From the NCBI GenBank assembly GCA_009869945.1, contig WIXG01000514.1, positions 1-44,684 of the forward strand: 44,684 nucleotides of DNA, written 5' to 3'. Below, piece by piece: positions 22,010 through 32,926 of the stretch; the first letter of the stretch is position 1, and every line of letters begins with the position of its first letter. The translations under genes were made by a program, and so were the position numbers. The notes beneath the pieces were generated by a model. The model was not told the origin of the DNA. It did no database searches and was given only the letters and a program-made list of their open reading frames with translations. Source of the DNA: Mesaphorura yosii (lineage: Eukaryota; Arthropoda; Collembola; Poduromorpha; Tullbergiidae).

Positions 22010-23260
22010 TTATTTCAATGGATAAGCACACAGTAACAGAATTGTTTTATCAAAGACTGTGTCCCAGAAGCCGAGTACACTCGTCTCCTCTACTTTGTAG
22101 CTAGAACTTAACCATATGGTCATTGGTCGCAATGTTTTGAATTCACGGCGTAGAATGTCGAATCGATGTAGTGTCATTCTTGCTTTGTGCAAATTCAGAT
22201 CATATTTCCAAAGTGCAAGTAAGTCAACAGATCTGAGATGTAATTGTCCTAAACTGTGTATCATAAACGAGTTTACTGAAGAAGTTACGAGAAATAGAAA
22301 AAACAATACACTTCGTTCCATAGCCGCAGCATTTGACCCCAATACAAGGTAAAGTGAGATGTTGGTAATGAAAAGCATCATTGCCAAAGAAATGGAGAAA
22401 AAATCTGACATAAATTCGATATAATTGTCCAGCAGAAGTTTTACACTTCGGTATGCGTACAATACGTCATTCACCAATTGCACATTACACAATATGGATT
22501 TTCTACGTAATTTCATCGTGAGCGATTCAATAGATATCAACGAAGCAGCTATAACGAAAAGGACGAAAATTGTGTTGAGTCGAAGCACAGTGATTATTAC
22601 AGCGTAGATGTAAATGAAGTAAAATAATGCTGTTATTGGATACACAATCAGCTTGGGAGGATAGAAACTAGGACCAATAAGCAATTCTCCAAGTTGTCCA
22701 ACTATTTGAGCAAAAACGATGGCAAGATCATCCAGTAAAAGTAATAGCACAAGAACTAAAGCTGGGATGAAAATCCACATAAAAATTACATGAAGTGCTG
22801 TTAGGTACGTACACAGTTTCTCATTCTGTTCCTCACTTTCTATTTTCTCATTTGCAGTCCAATGTTCTTCAAACGGTATGTTGATGCATTTCTCTTCAAA
22901 TCGCCATTCTGAATTAAGAAAGTATGGCTTCAGTTGTCCATCTCTTGACCATCCACAAGTGTAGTCAAGGGACATTATAAGAAGCATAGAAACATTTAAT
23001 ATGATGAAGTACGGGCACAAAATATTTGTAATAGCTCCGGCTTTAGTAAGATAGTAGGCCACATACGTAATTGGAATTAGTAAAATTACAAATAAAATGC
23101 TGAACAAACTATTCAGAGTGAAAACTTTCCAGAATCTTTTGGATTTGTTGAATTCGAATTGCCGCGCTTTCAAATTCAAGACAACTGGGAAAACTCCAAG
23201 TCTGGTCGTGAGGTTAAGAGCACGGTTAACACAAAACAGTGTTGCTTCTTCAAAACACAT
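22010..23260 (-). CDS. Gustatory-receptor-like multi-pass chemoreceptor, single exon
   Basis: The frame opens at 23422, but ATG 23260 is preferred: it gives 416 residues beginning MCFEEATLFCVNRALNLTTR, a typical short cytosolic start before the first membrane segment. Strong hydrophobic runs follow, including SLFSILFVILLIPITYVAYY and ALVLVLLLLLDDLAIVFAQI. The C-terminal block LRPMTIWLSSSYKVEETSVL matches the region before the last helix of gustatory receptors. A third lineage, not close to those at 9.1 or 13.2 kb. AATAAA at 21956-21951 lies 54 bases past the stop. The ligand cannot be predicted. Confidence 0.75.
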   Translation of the reverse strand: MCFEEATLFCVNRALNLTTRLGVFPVVLNLKARQFEFNKSKRFWKVFTLNSLFSILFVILLIPITYVAYYLTKAGAITNILCPYFIILNVSMLLIMSLDYTCGWSRDGQLKPYFLNSEWRFEEKCINIPFEEHWTANEKIESEEQNEKLCTYLTALHVIFMWIFIPALVLVLLLLLDDLAIVFAQIVGQLGELLIGPSFYPPKLIVYPITALFYFIYIYAVIITVLRLNTIFVLFVIAASLISIESLTMKLRRKSILCNVQLVNDVLYAYRSVKLLLDNYIEFMSDFFSISLAMMLFITNISLYLVLGSNAAAMERSVLFFLFLVTSSVNSFMIHSLGQLHLRSVDLLALWKYDLNLHKARMTLHRFDILRREFKTLRPMTIWLSSSYKVEETSVLGFWDTVFDKTILLLCAYPLK

Positions 23261-23990
23261 TTTTGGACAATCAACCAAGTTTACGGTTTTAAAGAGAACT
23301 AACTGACTGTTTACGAACCAAACTGACAAAGCAACATTTCCACACTGTATTGCCAATGAAAGTTGCTGAAGCAAATATATCGGCGCACGCTTCTCTCTCC
23401 GCTTATGACTCCACGAAAACACGAATGTGGTCTCAATCCGATTGATTCAGAAATCAATTATGAAGTTTTGCACAGCAAAATGGCGAGATTACATACTACT
23501 TAAATACATTTCCTGATGTACATTGAAAAGGCAGACGTTCGTGTTCAAAAAGTCGACGTTTCCGAATTATGGATGAGAAGACTAGAATACGAATAAAAAG
23601 ATCGACCGAACAACAAGATTGTATTAAATATTAGAAGGAATATTAAATATTAAACAAGGCAGGTCTCGATGACCTTGCCGAAAGGACACGGGAACTCAAT
23701 TTTAGCCTGGCGCATAAATTCATAAATATTAATTCCCTAATATTCCAGAAACTCCCCGTGTTTTATTGGCTTACGACTCAATATTTACATACTGAACCCA
23801 TTTCACCACAATTTATGGTTTATGGCCCGATGCCAATGACGTAGGCAAAACTCGAGTGACACAAAGTTTACATTTTATGGGAGAAACCACTTAATTTTAT
23901 TACATTTATTACAACGACTTGCTACAAAATTTTAAGGATTAATGAGTAGTCTTGGAGGTCTTATGAAACGAACTCTTGGTTCTTCGTAAG
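23261..23990. other. Intergenic, nothing recognised
   Basis: AT-rich, containing two near-identical ATTAAATATTA pieces around 23625-23655. No coding support. Confidence 0.4.
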
Positions 23991-24004
23991 CCTGTCTCAA
24001 AATG

Positions 24005-24389
24005 CCTCAAGAAAGGAAGGCAAAATGGACTATGCCATTCAGATTTACCTGGAAAACTAGCAGGATCGTCAGCTTCAACGCTTGTCCGGTTTGATCGATC
24101 CATTTGCTGATCTCGTCATACTTCTTTTTCATTGCCAGGTATTTGTTCTCAATTTGTTTAGTGGTGCAGTCACAGATGCTGAGATTTGCCAACATATTCC
24201 TCAAATACTGAGCCGAAGTTTCTTTTGCCTATAAAATTCCAGATTCCAGAACTCAAATGAAGACTAGAATATATATATTCATGTTCTAACTGTACCTGAT
24301 TCTTTCCAAGGTATGGGTACTCAGCAATGTAGTCTTACTAGTTGCTTGAGGATGCGTTGCCGGTATCTTGAGTTTTTCTCTTAGACTCC
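24005..24389 (-). pseudogene. Myb/SANT-like DNA-binding protein remnant
   Basis: A start MESKRKTQDTGNASSSN at 24389 is followed in the same frame by two stops, then DYIAEYPYLGKNQ, a donor (GTACAG) and an acceptor (TTTATAG). The next exon begins AKETSAQYLRNMLANLSICD and continues CTTKQIENKYLAMKKKYDEI, then SKWIDQTGQ. The last part has the helix-turn-helix pattern of Myb/SANT-like domains (xTxxQIxxKYxxLkxxYdxi), common in transposon-linked and transcription-factor proteins. The double stop, or a start exon used with another splice, leaves it unclear whether it is alive. A transposon remnant is my preferred reading. Confidence 0.45.
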
Positions 24390-24960
24390 ATGATAATTCA
24401 GTTGGGGGACAGATGAATGAGTGGTCGGACTCCGATCAATTCCGGAGGCTGAATTTTAAATTAATAGAAGTTCGAACTGGAGATGCACTTCAACCAGTAA
24501 AAGCAAACCAAAAGTAACTTTTATTGCTTTCCTTTTGAATCTCCTTTTGCTGAGATTGTCACGTGACAATAAAATTTTGCTTTTGTATAAGTAATGAAAG
24601 CAACAGAAGCAACAATGCGAATTGAGCTAATGATTTCTATGGAATGCTGTAAAATTATACGGCACCTCAACAAACAGGCCCGCGTCGATTACTCTTTCGG
24701 TAATCTTTCATCAGAGCTTGTGATTTGTATTAGATGTTCTTTAATAACAATCGCAGTTCTTGCCAAATTCACGTTAATGGTCTAATGCGGCCGTAATTAC
24801 TTAAAATGCCCACATTTCCATACGTTTCTTTACTCTCGTGAAACCAACGAGCAGCTGCAGCGAAGCGAATTTGTACATAATCACGTAAAAACATGGTAAA
24901 TGGGCCTTCCATTTCACGAGATCACGCTCTTGTGCTAATTATCCCGCATTATAGTTTGTG
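24390..24960. other. Upstream region of the SLC6 gene
   Basis: No coding sequence. It includes the CACGTG palindrome annotated separately and AT-rich sequence. A non-coding first exon may be present, since TTATTGCAG at 24992-25000 looks like an acceptor just ahead of the likely start codon. Confidence 0.4.
24555..24570. promoter_or_regulatory. Perfect 16-bp palindrome with CACGTG E-box (CLEAR-like)
   Basis: ATTGTCACGTGACAAT is an exact inverted repeat about 445 bases before the probable SLC6 start. Its core GTCACGTGAC equals the CLEAR element bound by MiT/TFE factors (Mitf in insects), which control lysosome and nutrient genes. Binding and relevance are inference. Confidence 0.4.
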
Positions 24961-25014
24961 ATGCTAGAGTTTGAACGATTGTTTACTATCTTATTGCAGA
25001 ATGGGCAGAACCTG

Positions 25015-28000
25015 ATGACGGAACTTTTCGACAAGAAAAATAAACGTGCCCCAGTACCGCCACCACAAGCAGAAAGTGAGAACACACATGAAAATGCTGA
25101 AAAAACGAAAGAAAAGAGAAAAGAAGACATTTTTGTGATTGACGCCAAACAAACTGATCTTGTAGTAAGTCACGCACACGCTGGCATTGCACTGTCAGAT
25201 GCCTCGTGCCTTAAATCAGGGTCTAGCACGTTGTGCTGTGCTTCATTTTGCAGGCAGACACAAATGAAGGTGATGAAGCACCGTCCACAGAAGGAGACAC
25301 CTTCACATCGGGAGTGCTCACCGAACAGCAGCAGGAGCAGGGGAAGGAACCGCAGATTAAGACCGCTGATGCTGCCACCTTGGACATTACCCTGCTCGAG
25401 TCCGCGTCGAGCACTTCCTCGGTCTCAGGGCCCGTCCCCGTCCTGCTCGAGGGGAAGGAGTCGAAGGAGACTTTCGCCAACAAGCTCGAGTACATCATGA
25501 CGCTTATCAGCTACGCGATTGGGTTCGGAACCATGTGGAGGTTCCCGTATTTGATGCAGCAGTACGGAGGAGTCGTCTTCCTCATCCCGTACGCATTTAT
25601 GCTCCTCTTTCTCGGCATTCCACTCTTTCTGCTTGAACTCGGTGAGTAAAATGGAAAATTGGTAATTTTTCGTTCGTGAATCTGGAGGCTGAGTAAGTAA
25701 TTCGCAATTTTGCATGTAGCCGTTGGGCAGCGACTTCGAAAGAGTTCAATCAAGTGCTGGAATCAAGTATCCCATTTCCTGGCGGGCATTGGCTTCGCTT
25801 GCGCACTGTCGTGTGTGTTGATTGGATTCTACGAGAATACCGTACGTTTAATGTCCCATTTTCGTGCAATGAATTATACTTTAATCCTGTGCCCCGTGTA
25901 TTAGCTGATTGCTTGGTGCTTCCTGTACTTGATAAGCGTAAGTGCTACTTAGAATTCAATATCGAGCCCGATTTAGAGCCGAACTTTGGTTGAAATTGAC
26001 AATTGCTTTCGATACAGGCAGTTCAAGACCCACTTCCTTGGAGTAGTTGCGAAGTAGCCGAGGAACAATGCGAAAAACCTGATGGTGATAAGGACACATG
26101 CAGTAGTTGCGAGGTAGCCAAAGAATTTCAGCTTGCATGCAGATTATTTGGCGATCTGCGCTTCGCATTTCTTCAATCATCATTGTACCAATTTGAATTT
26201 GTTACAGATTGCTGGCTCCAGCTCATATTTCTGGTACCGGAACATTCTCGGGATTTCTGACGGAATCACAAATCCTGGAGACATAAATTGGCCCATGTTT
26301 GGGTGTCTCATATTTTCATGGGTGAGATCAACGTGCAGACACGCTAAATGATCTCCTTCCCGTGCAGTGCATAGATTTTTGACATTTTTTAGCTGTATTG
26401 CAGGTTTTGATCTGGGCTATTCTGGTCAGAGGCATGGCTGTGGCTGGAAAGGCAAGGCTCGCCAATTTCCTCCTGGGTTTGCCAGCGTGAGTTTACAATT
26501 TATTGGTCTTTTCAGATAGCTTATCTAACAAGTCTGCTTCCGTACCTCGTGATGCTCATTTTCCTGGTCCGAGGACTTTTTGAAGAAGGAATGGAGTACG
26601 GCTTTGCTGTCGTCTTCACTCCGGACGTACGTTTCAATGATTTATGAAAGAGAAAACGCTCAACGATTTGTGAAATTATACCCATACTTAATTTTAGTGG
26701 AACGTTCTGTTCGATGTCAAAGTGTGGTTCATCGCTGGCACCCAGATCCTCTTTACTCAAGGCCTGGCCGTTGGAATCCTCGTCTCGTACGCAGCACTGC
26801 AGACACCCAACAACAACTGCGTCAAGGACGCGGTCATGGTTCCCATGATTGATTTCTTCACATCAATTCTGGCGTGTGTCGTGAATTGCCCGATTTTAGG
26901 TGCTCTGCAGTTCTAAATGCAAAAACTAAATTTATTTCCCCGAATAGCGAATGAACAGTTTCCAGGTTCGAAGGGACTGGCAGTCTTTGAGATTTGCAAA
27001 CGCGACGCGTTCGCGGCATTGAACCAAACGATCGTCCACGCGACAATGCCTATGAACATGACGAAAACGACGAATGGAAGCGCTAGCGCGACATGGACTT
27101 TAACCAATGATTCCGCTACCGTAACAAAGAATTGGTATTTTCCTGAAAATGATACGCACAGTGAAGAAGTGATCTGCGACGTCTACGAGTTGGTCAAAAT
27201 GGTACAAGCATACACGCACAGAATCATTTTTTTATTTTGTGCACTGAAATCGAGTCATAAATGTTAATCTTGGCGCTTCTTTTTGTGGTGTGAACGTGAA
27301 CAGTCAGCATCAGGCACTGGATTGGTTTTCATCACATTCACGACTGCTGTCCAGCAGTTTCCAGCCCCCCAGGTTTGGGCGGTCCTCTTTTTCATAATGC
27401 TGCTGACCGTCGGTGTTGGAAGCTCGTTCCCACAAATTGAGGGATTTGTGCTCTGTCTGCAAGACGTGGATTTCTTTCATATTGGCAAATTCGCGAAATG
27501 GAAAATTACAAGTAAGTTCACTTCCGCTTCCTTTTGCAAATTGCCAAATTGTTCTTTTCCTTTATGAGTTAATTTTGGTGTGTTGGCGGTCTGCAGCTGT
27601 GGTGTGCCTTGTCTTGATGACCTGCTCCATCGTCTTTGCATGGGGCTGGGGTCAGTACGTGCTGTCATTCCTCGACGAGTTTGCTGCCAATTGGTCGCTG
27701 TTGATTATCAGCTTCTGTGAGTGTATCGGAATCGGCTGGGTTTACGGTCTCAAAAAGTATGACGTATTTGCACGAGAAACTCCTGGAAACTGAAGTCCGT
27801 GCGACTAATACCCAAATTATTAATTTTCACAATTTGCAGGTTCTCATACGATCTCCACTTGATGACTGGCAAGCCGCCGAATAACTGGTTCATCCAATGC
27901 ATTATGATTTGCTTGAAATTCTTTGCTCCGCTCGTGATGATTGTGCTGCAGCTCTTCCAGCTGTACCAGTACGGCGTGGATGAGGACAAAATTAGTTACT

Positions 28001-28390
28001 TGGCTTGGAATCGAACGCAGGGTCGATCCGAGAGGCGGACATGGCCCACGCATGTGGCGGCACTGGGTTTCTTGCTCACCGTTATCGTCGTGGGCTGCAT
28101 CGTCATATTGGCGATTCTGGCGTAAGCACAAGCAACTAAGAATTCTTCAATTTGGAGTCGCACTGATATGATATGAATATCCTTCGCTTGCTTTCCACAG
28201 AGGCTGCAAAATCTACCCACTTCGAGAAACAAAGCGGTCAAAGTTCCCAGAGCGAAGGCTGAGGAGAGATCGCAATATTCCTGCGATGGAGTACGACGAG
28301 GATCAGGACACGTATCGAAGCCACTGGGAAAAGATTCTGTACTGGAAGATTGGCGATCTGAAGCGGCGCTCTCCGTCATTGCTTCATTAG
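25015..28390 (+). CDS. SLC6 family (sodium:neurotransmitter symporter) transporter, atypical
   Basis: Exons: 25015-25164, 25254-25641, 25720-25841, 25905-25937, 26018-26113, 26208-26321, 26404-26451, 26516-26626, 26698-26899, 26966-27201, 27304-27511, 27597-27756, 27840-28121, 28201-28390; 779 residues. An acidic, low-complexity N-terminus of about 120 residues precedes TM1. Family marks are MWRFPYL with YGG (TM1), LPWSSC (loop 2), WFIAGTQILFTQGLAVG (TM6), WAVLFFIMLLTVGVGSSF (TM8) and WVYGLKKFSYD (TM10). YFWYRNIL in loop 2 recalls the NTT4/B0AT amino-acid transporter branch. The intron after 26451 has a GC donor. Several ion-site positions differ from the family (see findings), so the substrate is uncertain. 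ATG 25015 follows a possible acceptor at 25000. Confidence 0.9.
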
Positions 28391-29247
28391 CATATACCAG
28401 CAGGAAAAACTCAGGCACGGTTCAACAAAATTGATTGTCATTACGTGCGTAGAACTTTAACTTTTATAAAATAGCCGAGATGAGAATAAGCCATGGAAGA
28501 GAGCCATTCAATTCATGTATTTAACACTTCCTTTGCGCATCTTTTGTGAAAGTAAACGGAGCACTATGTTGGAAGGAGTAGGTAGCATTTCCTACCTCTG
28601 TGAAAAATTTAGCACGAAACTAATTCTACGCCCATTGACATTCCATGGCTTTTAGCAGGATTAACATGGCATCACGCCCAGGACAAGCTTAAGTTATAAT
28701 TCAGCGGATTTGCGAGGCTTGGCGGCATGGAGTTACGCACCGTGAGTAAGGCAAAGAGTCAGACTTCAATCATGATCATGACTCCATCACAACCTGAGAC
28801 GCTGAGCTGCGCTGCGTGATTGCATGACGGGTACGACGACAACAATCGGTTGACGCATGCTGTTAAATAAATAAACAACGAATCGCATACCATAGAATGA
28901 ATGTGCGTGCGAGTGTGAACATTGAACGTTGAACCCGGATGACGTTGATTGCCAATTGCAATACTTGTTGAATTTTTCTTTCTTCGGATTCGGTTGAAAA
29001 ATCTTTCGGATGTGCTAATTATTACTCAACACAAGAGTAAGAGAGATGTTTGCGAAGCTCAAGTACCTGAATATCTTTCTTTTTTCGTCCAATTCTAGGT
29101 ACTAATCGCTAATTGTTTACTCACATACCAGTTGCTTAGTCACTGTGACATTCCAGTCGGGTCGAAGATGTTGTAGTAACGATTTCCTGGATAAACATTG
29201 ATGATTTACGCTGAAAATACCATGACAATAAATGTGGATTGAATCGG
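28391..29247. other. Intergenic, nothing recognised
   Basis: No coding ORF. An AATAAATAAA near 28866-28875 might serve the SLC6 transcript but is almost 480 bases past its stop. Confidence 0.4.
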
Positions 29248-29280
29248 TATAAAAGAACCTGTCCTATACCAGACTTCATT
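29248..29280 (+). promoter_or_regulatory. TATA box and initiator of the small secreted protein gene
   Basis: TATAAAA at 29248-29254, and TCATT at 29276-29280 with its A 30 bases downstream of the TATA start. The ATG follows at 29334. Confidence 0.6.
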
Positions 29281-29333
29281 TCAATTTCAAGATTTGCCAA
29301 TCAGACAGTCGTGATTCGCAAGCTGAAAACACA

Positions 29334-29678
29334 ATGTCGACATTAAACTCGATCCTCGTCGTCGTGCTGTTGGTCTCAGTGTCCATGGCGACGCCGTTGC
29401 CAGCCCCCGCGCCTGCGAATCCTTTCGCCGAACCGAACCTGCACCGCCCAACCTTCAGCAAGTTCCTCAACAGATTCACGTTGAAAACCGGTGCCAGCTG
29501 CTCGTACGAGCAGGAGCGCCTGGCCACTACGTTGATCGTAATGGTGGACCGCATGTCACAAGACCAACTGGCAACCAACGTCTGGCGGGTCAACTACCTG
29601 TTTTCACTACTTGCTCGGAACAACTTCTGCGACTGGAATAACAACGTGTTTTGCCAGCCATACAACATCTGCGTTTAG
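29334..29678 (+). CDS. Small secreted protein with four cysteines, unknown family
   Basis: A single exon of 114 residues. Residues 1-19 (MSTLNSILVVVLLVSVSMA) are a signal peptide, followed by a Pro/Ala-rich stretch (TPLPAPAPANP). The mature part has one Cys in GASCSYEQ and three near the end (FCDW, VFCQPYNICV), enough for two disulphides. A TATA box, an initiator and AATAAA at 29800-29805 bracket it at sensible distances, so this is a real short transcript. It resembles a small extracellular effector, hormone-like or defence peptide, but no family is recognised. The central part looks helical. Confidence 0.75.
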   Translation: MSTLNSILVVVLLVSVSMATPLPAPAPANPFAEPNLHRPTFSKFLNRFTLKTGASCSYEQERLATTLIVMVDRMSQDQLATNVWRVNYLFSLLARNNFCDWNNNVFCQPYNICV

Positions 29679-29799
29679 TCTTAGCGAGAGCCACCGGTGT
29701 TCGGACAGATACACGGCGACTTTAATCGCGAATTTTTCATTTGAGCCCATTTGGGGGGGGTATGCTTAGATTAGTATTTAAGTGCTGAAATTGCAGTTT

Positions 29800-29805
29800 A
29801 ATAAA
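29800..29805 (+). terminator. Polyadenylation signal of the small secreted protein gene
   Basis: AATAAA 122 bases after the stop, preceded by a run of eight G at 29752-29759. Confidence 0.6.
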
Positions 29806-30741
29806 CTGGGTGAATCAAAACAGTTCATTTATTAATTGCATTTACTGCTCAACCCGCCTGCGCTTCCGGATACGGCAGCAAGGATCTGGTGACCGTTGTC
29901 ATGATCAGCTTCTAGTTCATCGTGTTATTGGCCACCTAAAAGTTGCAAGACTAAATGCAGCGGACGCCCCACCCGCTCCCGATATTTCACAGTTGATTAC
30001 TGATCACATCCATGTTCATGGCGGATTCCTGAATTTTGATGCCATCGTGCACCGTATTTCGGACGACGGTTACCCGATTCTGTGATGACCCCTTGCAAGT
30101 CGGGTAGCAATGGAAAACGCTCAGTCTTAGCTTTCCAATGCCTCAAACCGCACTTGTCCACGTTGACCTGGTGGCTCACAATCGCCGGTCAAATTGGTCA
30201 CCTTCGGCTCATGCAAAAACACTTACCGCGCAGCTCAACTTCTCTTTTCAACATAGAGCGTTGGTGCAGCATCCTCGCAATGTCGCAAAAGTCGCAATTC
30301 CACTCAAATTAAACACCATCAGCAGCAAGTCCTCGCGCTTTGAACTGGATCTGTGTGGAACCCGGACAAACGACAAAACTTGCTAAAGGTCAGTTAATTT
30401 TCCAGTTTGTGAAGTCGTTAGCTTCACCTATAAGATCTTGGTTGGCTGATCAGTTTGACTTTCATCGTTACTCGTTCAATCCAGAATTCTACTAGCTAGC
30501 AGTAGGTAAGATCATACCATACACATAAAAAATTAAGGCTACTAAGCCTTGATCCATACCACGGAGTTCGTACTACAACTAGTTTTATCTCGTAACTTGT
30601 AGGAGGCAGTAGTCTCCTGTATCCTGTCCACAATACGTTCATCAAACCGTGGCTTCAAATTGTTTCTACTTGCCCGTGAATTTGGACAACAGTTACCTTA
30701 TCAATCCCATACAAAGCCACCCAAAATCAGCTGTAGGATAA
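29806..30741. other. Intergenic, nothing convincing
   Basis: Minus-strand scraps between 29990 and 30360 (such as DLLLMVFNLSGIATFATLRG) have coding-like composition, but stops break them and no family is clear. Confidence 0.35.
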
Positions 30742-31244
30742 ATGCCTTCCAGCAATGTGGACGATCTCTCCATTTTGCGCACCGCAAGAGACGACGAAAG
30801 TCCGGAAACTGTACGTGAGAGAAGACGTCAGAACAATCTTGAACAGAGAATCGAGTTAGAAAATTGGAAACAGGAGCTGGAAATGAGAAAAAAGGCACAA
30901 TACGCCGAACGCCAGAGACTGACGTCAGAAATTGAATTCTTGGCACAATATCTGAGAAATTTTGAGAGTTTTAGACGAAAGTACGCCTCATCAGTCGGTT
31001 CAGTCACTCCGTCATCAGTCAGTAATTGTGCCAATCGCTTTTGCTTTTCTGAGGTTTGTTTCGTATTTGTGGTTTTTTAGTTCCATCATTGACCATGTTA
31101 TGATCCATTATGTATGTGCGATTGCTTGCAACTTTGCAGATGGAAGCCAAAGCGAACGGAAGCCCCGCAAATTCCGGAAATTCACACGAAATGATTTACC
31201 GCCAACTCACGGATGAGGAAAGAGTAGAATCAGTGACTGGGTAA
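30742..31244 (+). CDS. Small coiled-coil protein, unknown family
   Basis: Exon 1 starts at ATG 30742. The next exon, 31140-31244 after TTTGCAG, reads MEAKANGSPANSGNSHEMIY to a TAA at 31242. Two donors fit in phase 0: GTCAGT at 31018 or GTTTGT at 31054, giving products of about 126 or 138 residues. The middle is a dense charged helix (ETVRERRRQNNLEQRIELEN, then WKQELEMRKKAQYAERQRLT), predicted as a coiled coil. No signal peptide. The last bases GG|GTAAAT could also be a donor, so the gene may extend. Function unknown. Confidence 0.55.
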
Positions 31245-31831
31245 ATGGATCAAGATTACAGCAGCAAAATGCTTGCCGTTACTGACTTATCATCTAGAAT
31301 AACTAATTAAGACGATGGGCTCAAATGAAACTAGCTTGATTTATTAAGATGTCATTATTACTTATAATTAACTGACTTAAGCACGACAGTCTCTCTAATC
31401 ATGTAAAAATTTATTGGTCGTTAATAAATCAGTTTGTTGTAACGTTAACTTACTCACCCATTAGAACATAAGTAGTCAGTTGATTGAAGTTATCAAAGAT
31501 AAAAACTAAGAATACTCTCGTACCATTTACGGACTATGATCGTAAATATGCATCCTGTGCTTACAATTTAACTTCATACTAGTATAAAACTAGGAATCTT
31601 GTGCAGTAATACGTATCCAAAGACTTGACGGTGTGGGTATGGAACAGTTAATTGGTATCACAGCGGTTCATTTTTGATTCTATTGAAAATCCTACCTGCT
31701 ATCTTAAAGCAGCAATCAATCCTTTGGTAGAGGCAATTCTTAATATTAGCAGTCCATAAACATTGTTACTTTGTTACTGTATTACTTATCAATAAGAATT
31801 TGTCACAATCATTATTGCCCTGAGCAAGTAT
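31245..31831. other. Intergenic, nothing recognised
   Basis: AT-rich, short direct repeats only. It is the 3' flank of the zinc transporter (minus) and of the coiled-coil gene (plus). Confidence 0.4.
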
Positions 31832-32926
31832 TTACCCCAGTCCAACATCTAAAGCCATCATTACCACAAACCCAGTGATATGAGTCCAACTTGCTTCCGG
31901 TACCAATTCTCGAACCACGACGTGAATCATGGCGCCAGCGGCAAATGCCAAGGCCCAGGGTAATATCGGGGCGAAAATACTAATTGCAACTGCACCAATC
32001 ACTCCGGAAATCGGTTCAACCATCCCGGACAGCTGGCCATACCAAAATGCTTCTAGTCTTCCCATTCCATTAGCCACGAGAGGCAGGCTCACGGCTAACC
32101 CTGTTTTCAAGCACAGGAAATTCATGATGGATAGTTTTGCTTTCTTCTTAATCATTCATTCATTAGTCGGTCTACAGCTCTTCATACCTTCCGGAAAATT
32201 CTGAAGCCCAATCGCTATCGCTAAGTTTCTGGCAGACTCGAAAGAGTTTCCAGCGAAGGCAACACCAACCGCAAGACCTACAATCACAATGATTTGTGTT
32301 TGTATTTGTATCCTGCATTCTACATTGTTGATTTGTAATGTAACCGATTTTAGTTGATTACCTTCAGGAATATTATGCACTGTGATGGCAGTGATTAGAA
32401 GGAGCATCCGTCGATATTGCTTCCTCGATTTGGAAGACGCTAAAACATTGGCAAAATCATACGATTAAAGTAATCACGGAGTCAGTTATATTGGAACCTT
32501 GTGGGATTCAGCGCACAGGCACTTACAAATTATCACAGATGTCGGTTCGCCAATTTTCTTTATAAGGTAATCCGCAAGATTTACAAAGAGTGCACCAAGT
32601 AGGAATCCACCACAAACTGGAAATACCCCACCAAGCTCAGCGGCTGGAGCTAATAAGGAAAAATATGAGGCAGACAGCATGACACCGCCAGCGAATCCTA
32701 ACGATGTCTGTAACAGCTGATTCTGTAACAAAGCAAAACGAAATGCAGATGCAAATTAGTTAATAATTATAACCGACGGAGGCTAAAAGATTGGCACTTA
32801 GTGACATTAACTTACATTAGTTGATCTCGTCAATAGAAATACTGATGCAGCACCCAAAGCTGTCAAAAACCATGTGAAAAGCGTTGCAAGCAGTGCTTGA
32901 ACCGGTGGTGATAAGGAGCGGATCAT
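31832..32926 (-). CDS. SLC39A11: ZIP-family zinc transporter, ZIP11-like
   Basis: Exons (minus): 32926-32816, 32722-32527, 32439-32362, 32277-32188, 32100-31832; 247 residues, all GT-AG and in phase. The order matches ZIP11: [39 protein letters not shown], then the metal-binding helices [10 protein letters not shown] (TM4) and GLQNFPEG (TM5), [12 protein letters not shown] and the closing [12 protein letters not shown]. These helices bind zinc and carry it into the cytosol from the Golgi, nucleus or outside. Human ZIP11 is about 340 residues; the difference lies in the short cytosolic loop between TM3 and TM4. An upstream exon may exist, since TTACAG lies just before the ATG. Confidence 0.93.

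Noticed and set aside
29990..30380. Possible second FAMeT-like domain on the minus strand
   Set aside because: Only one short block has a similar feel; the W and G positions of the consensus are missing and stops intervene.
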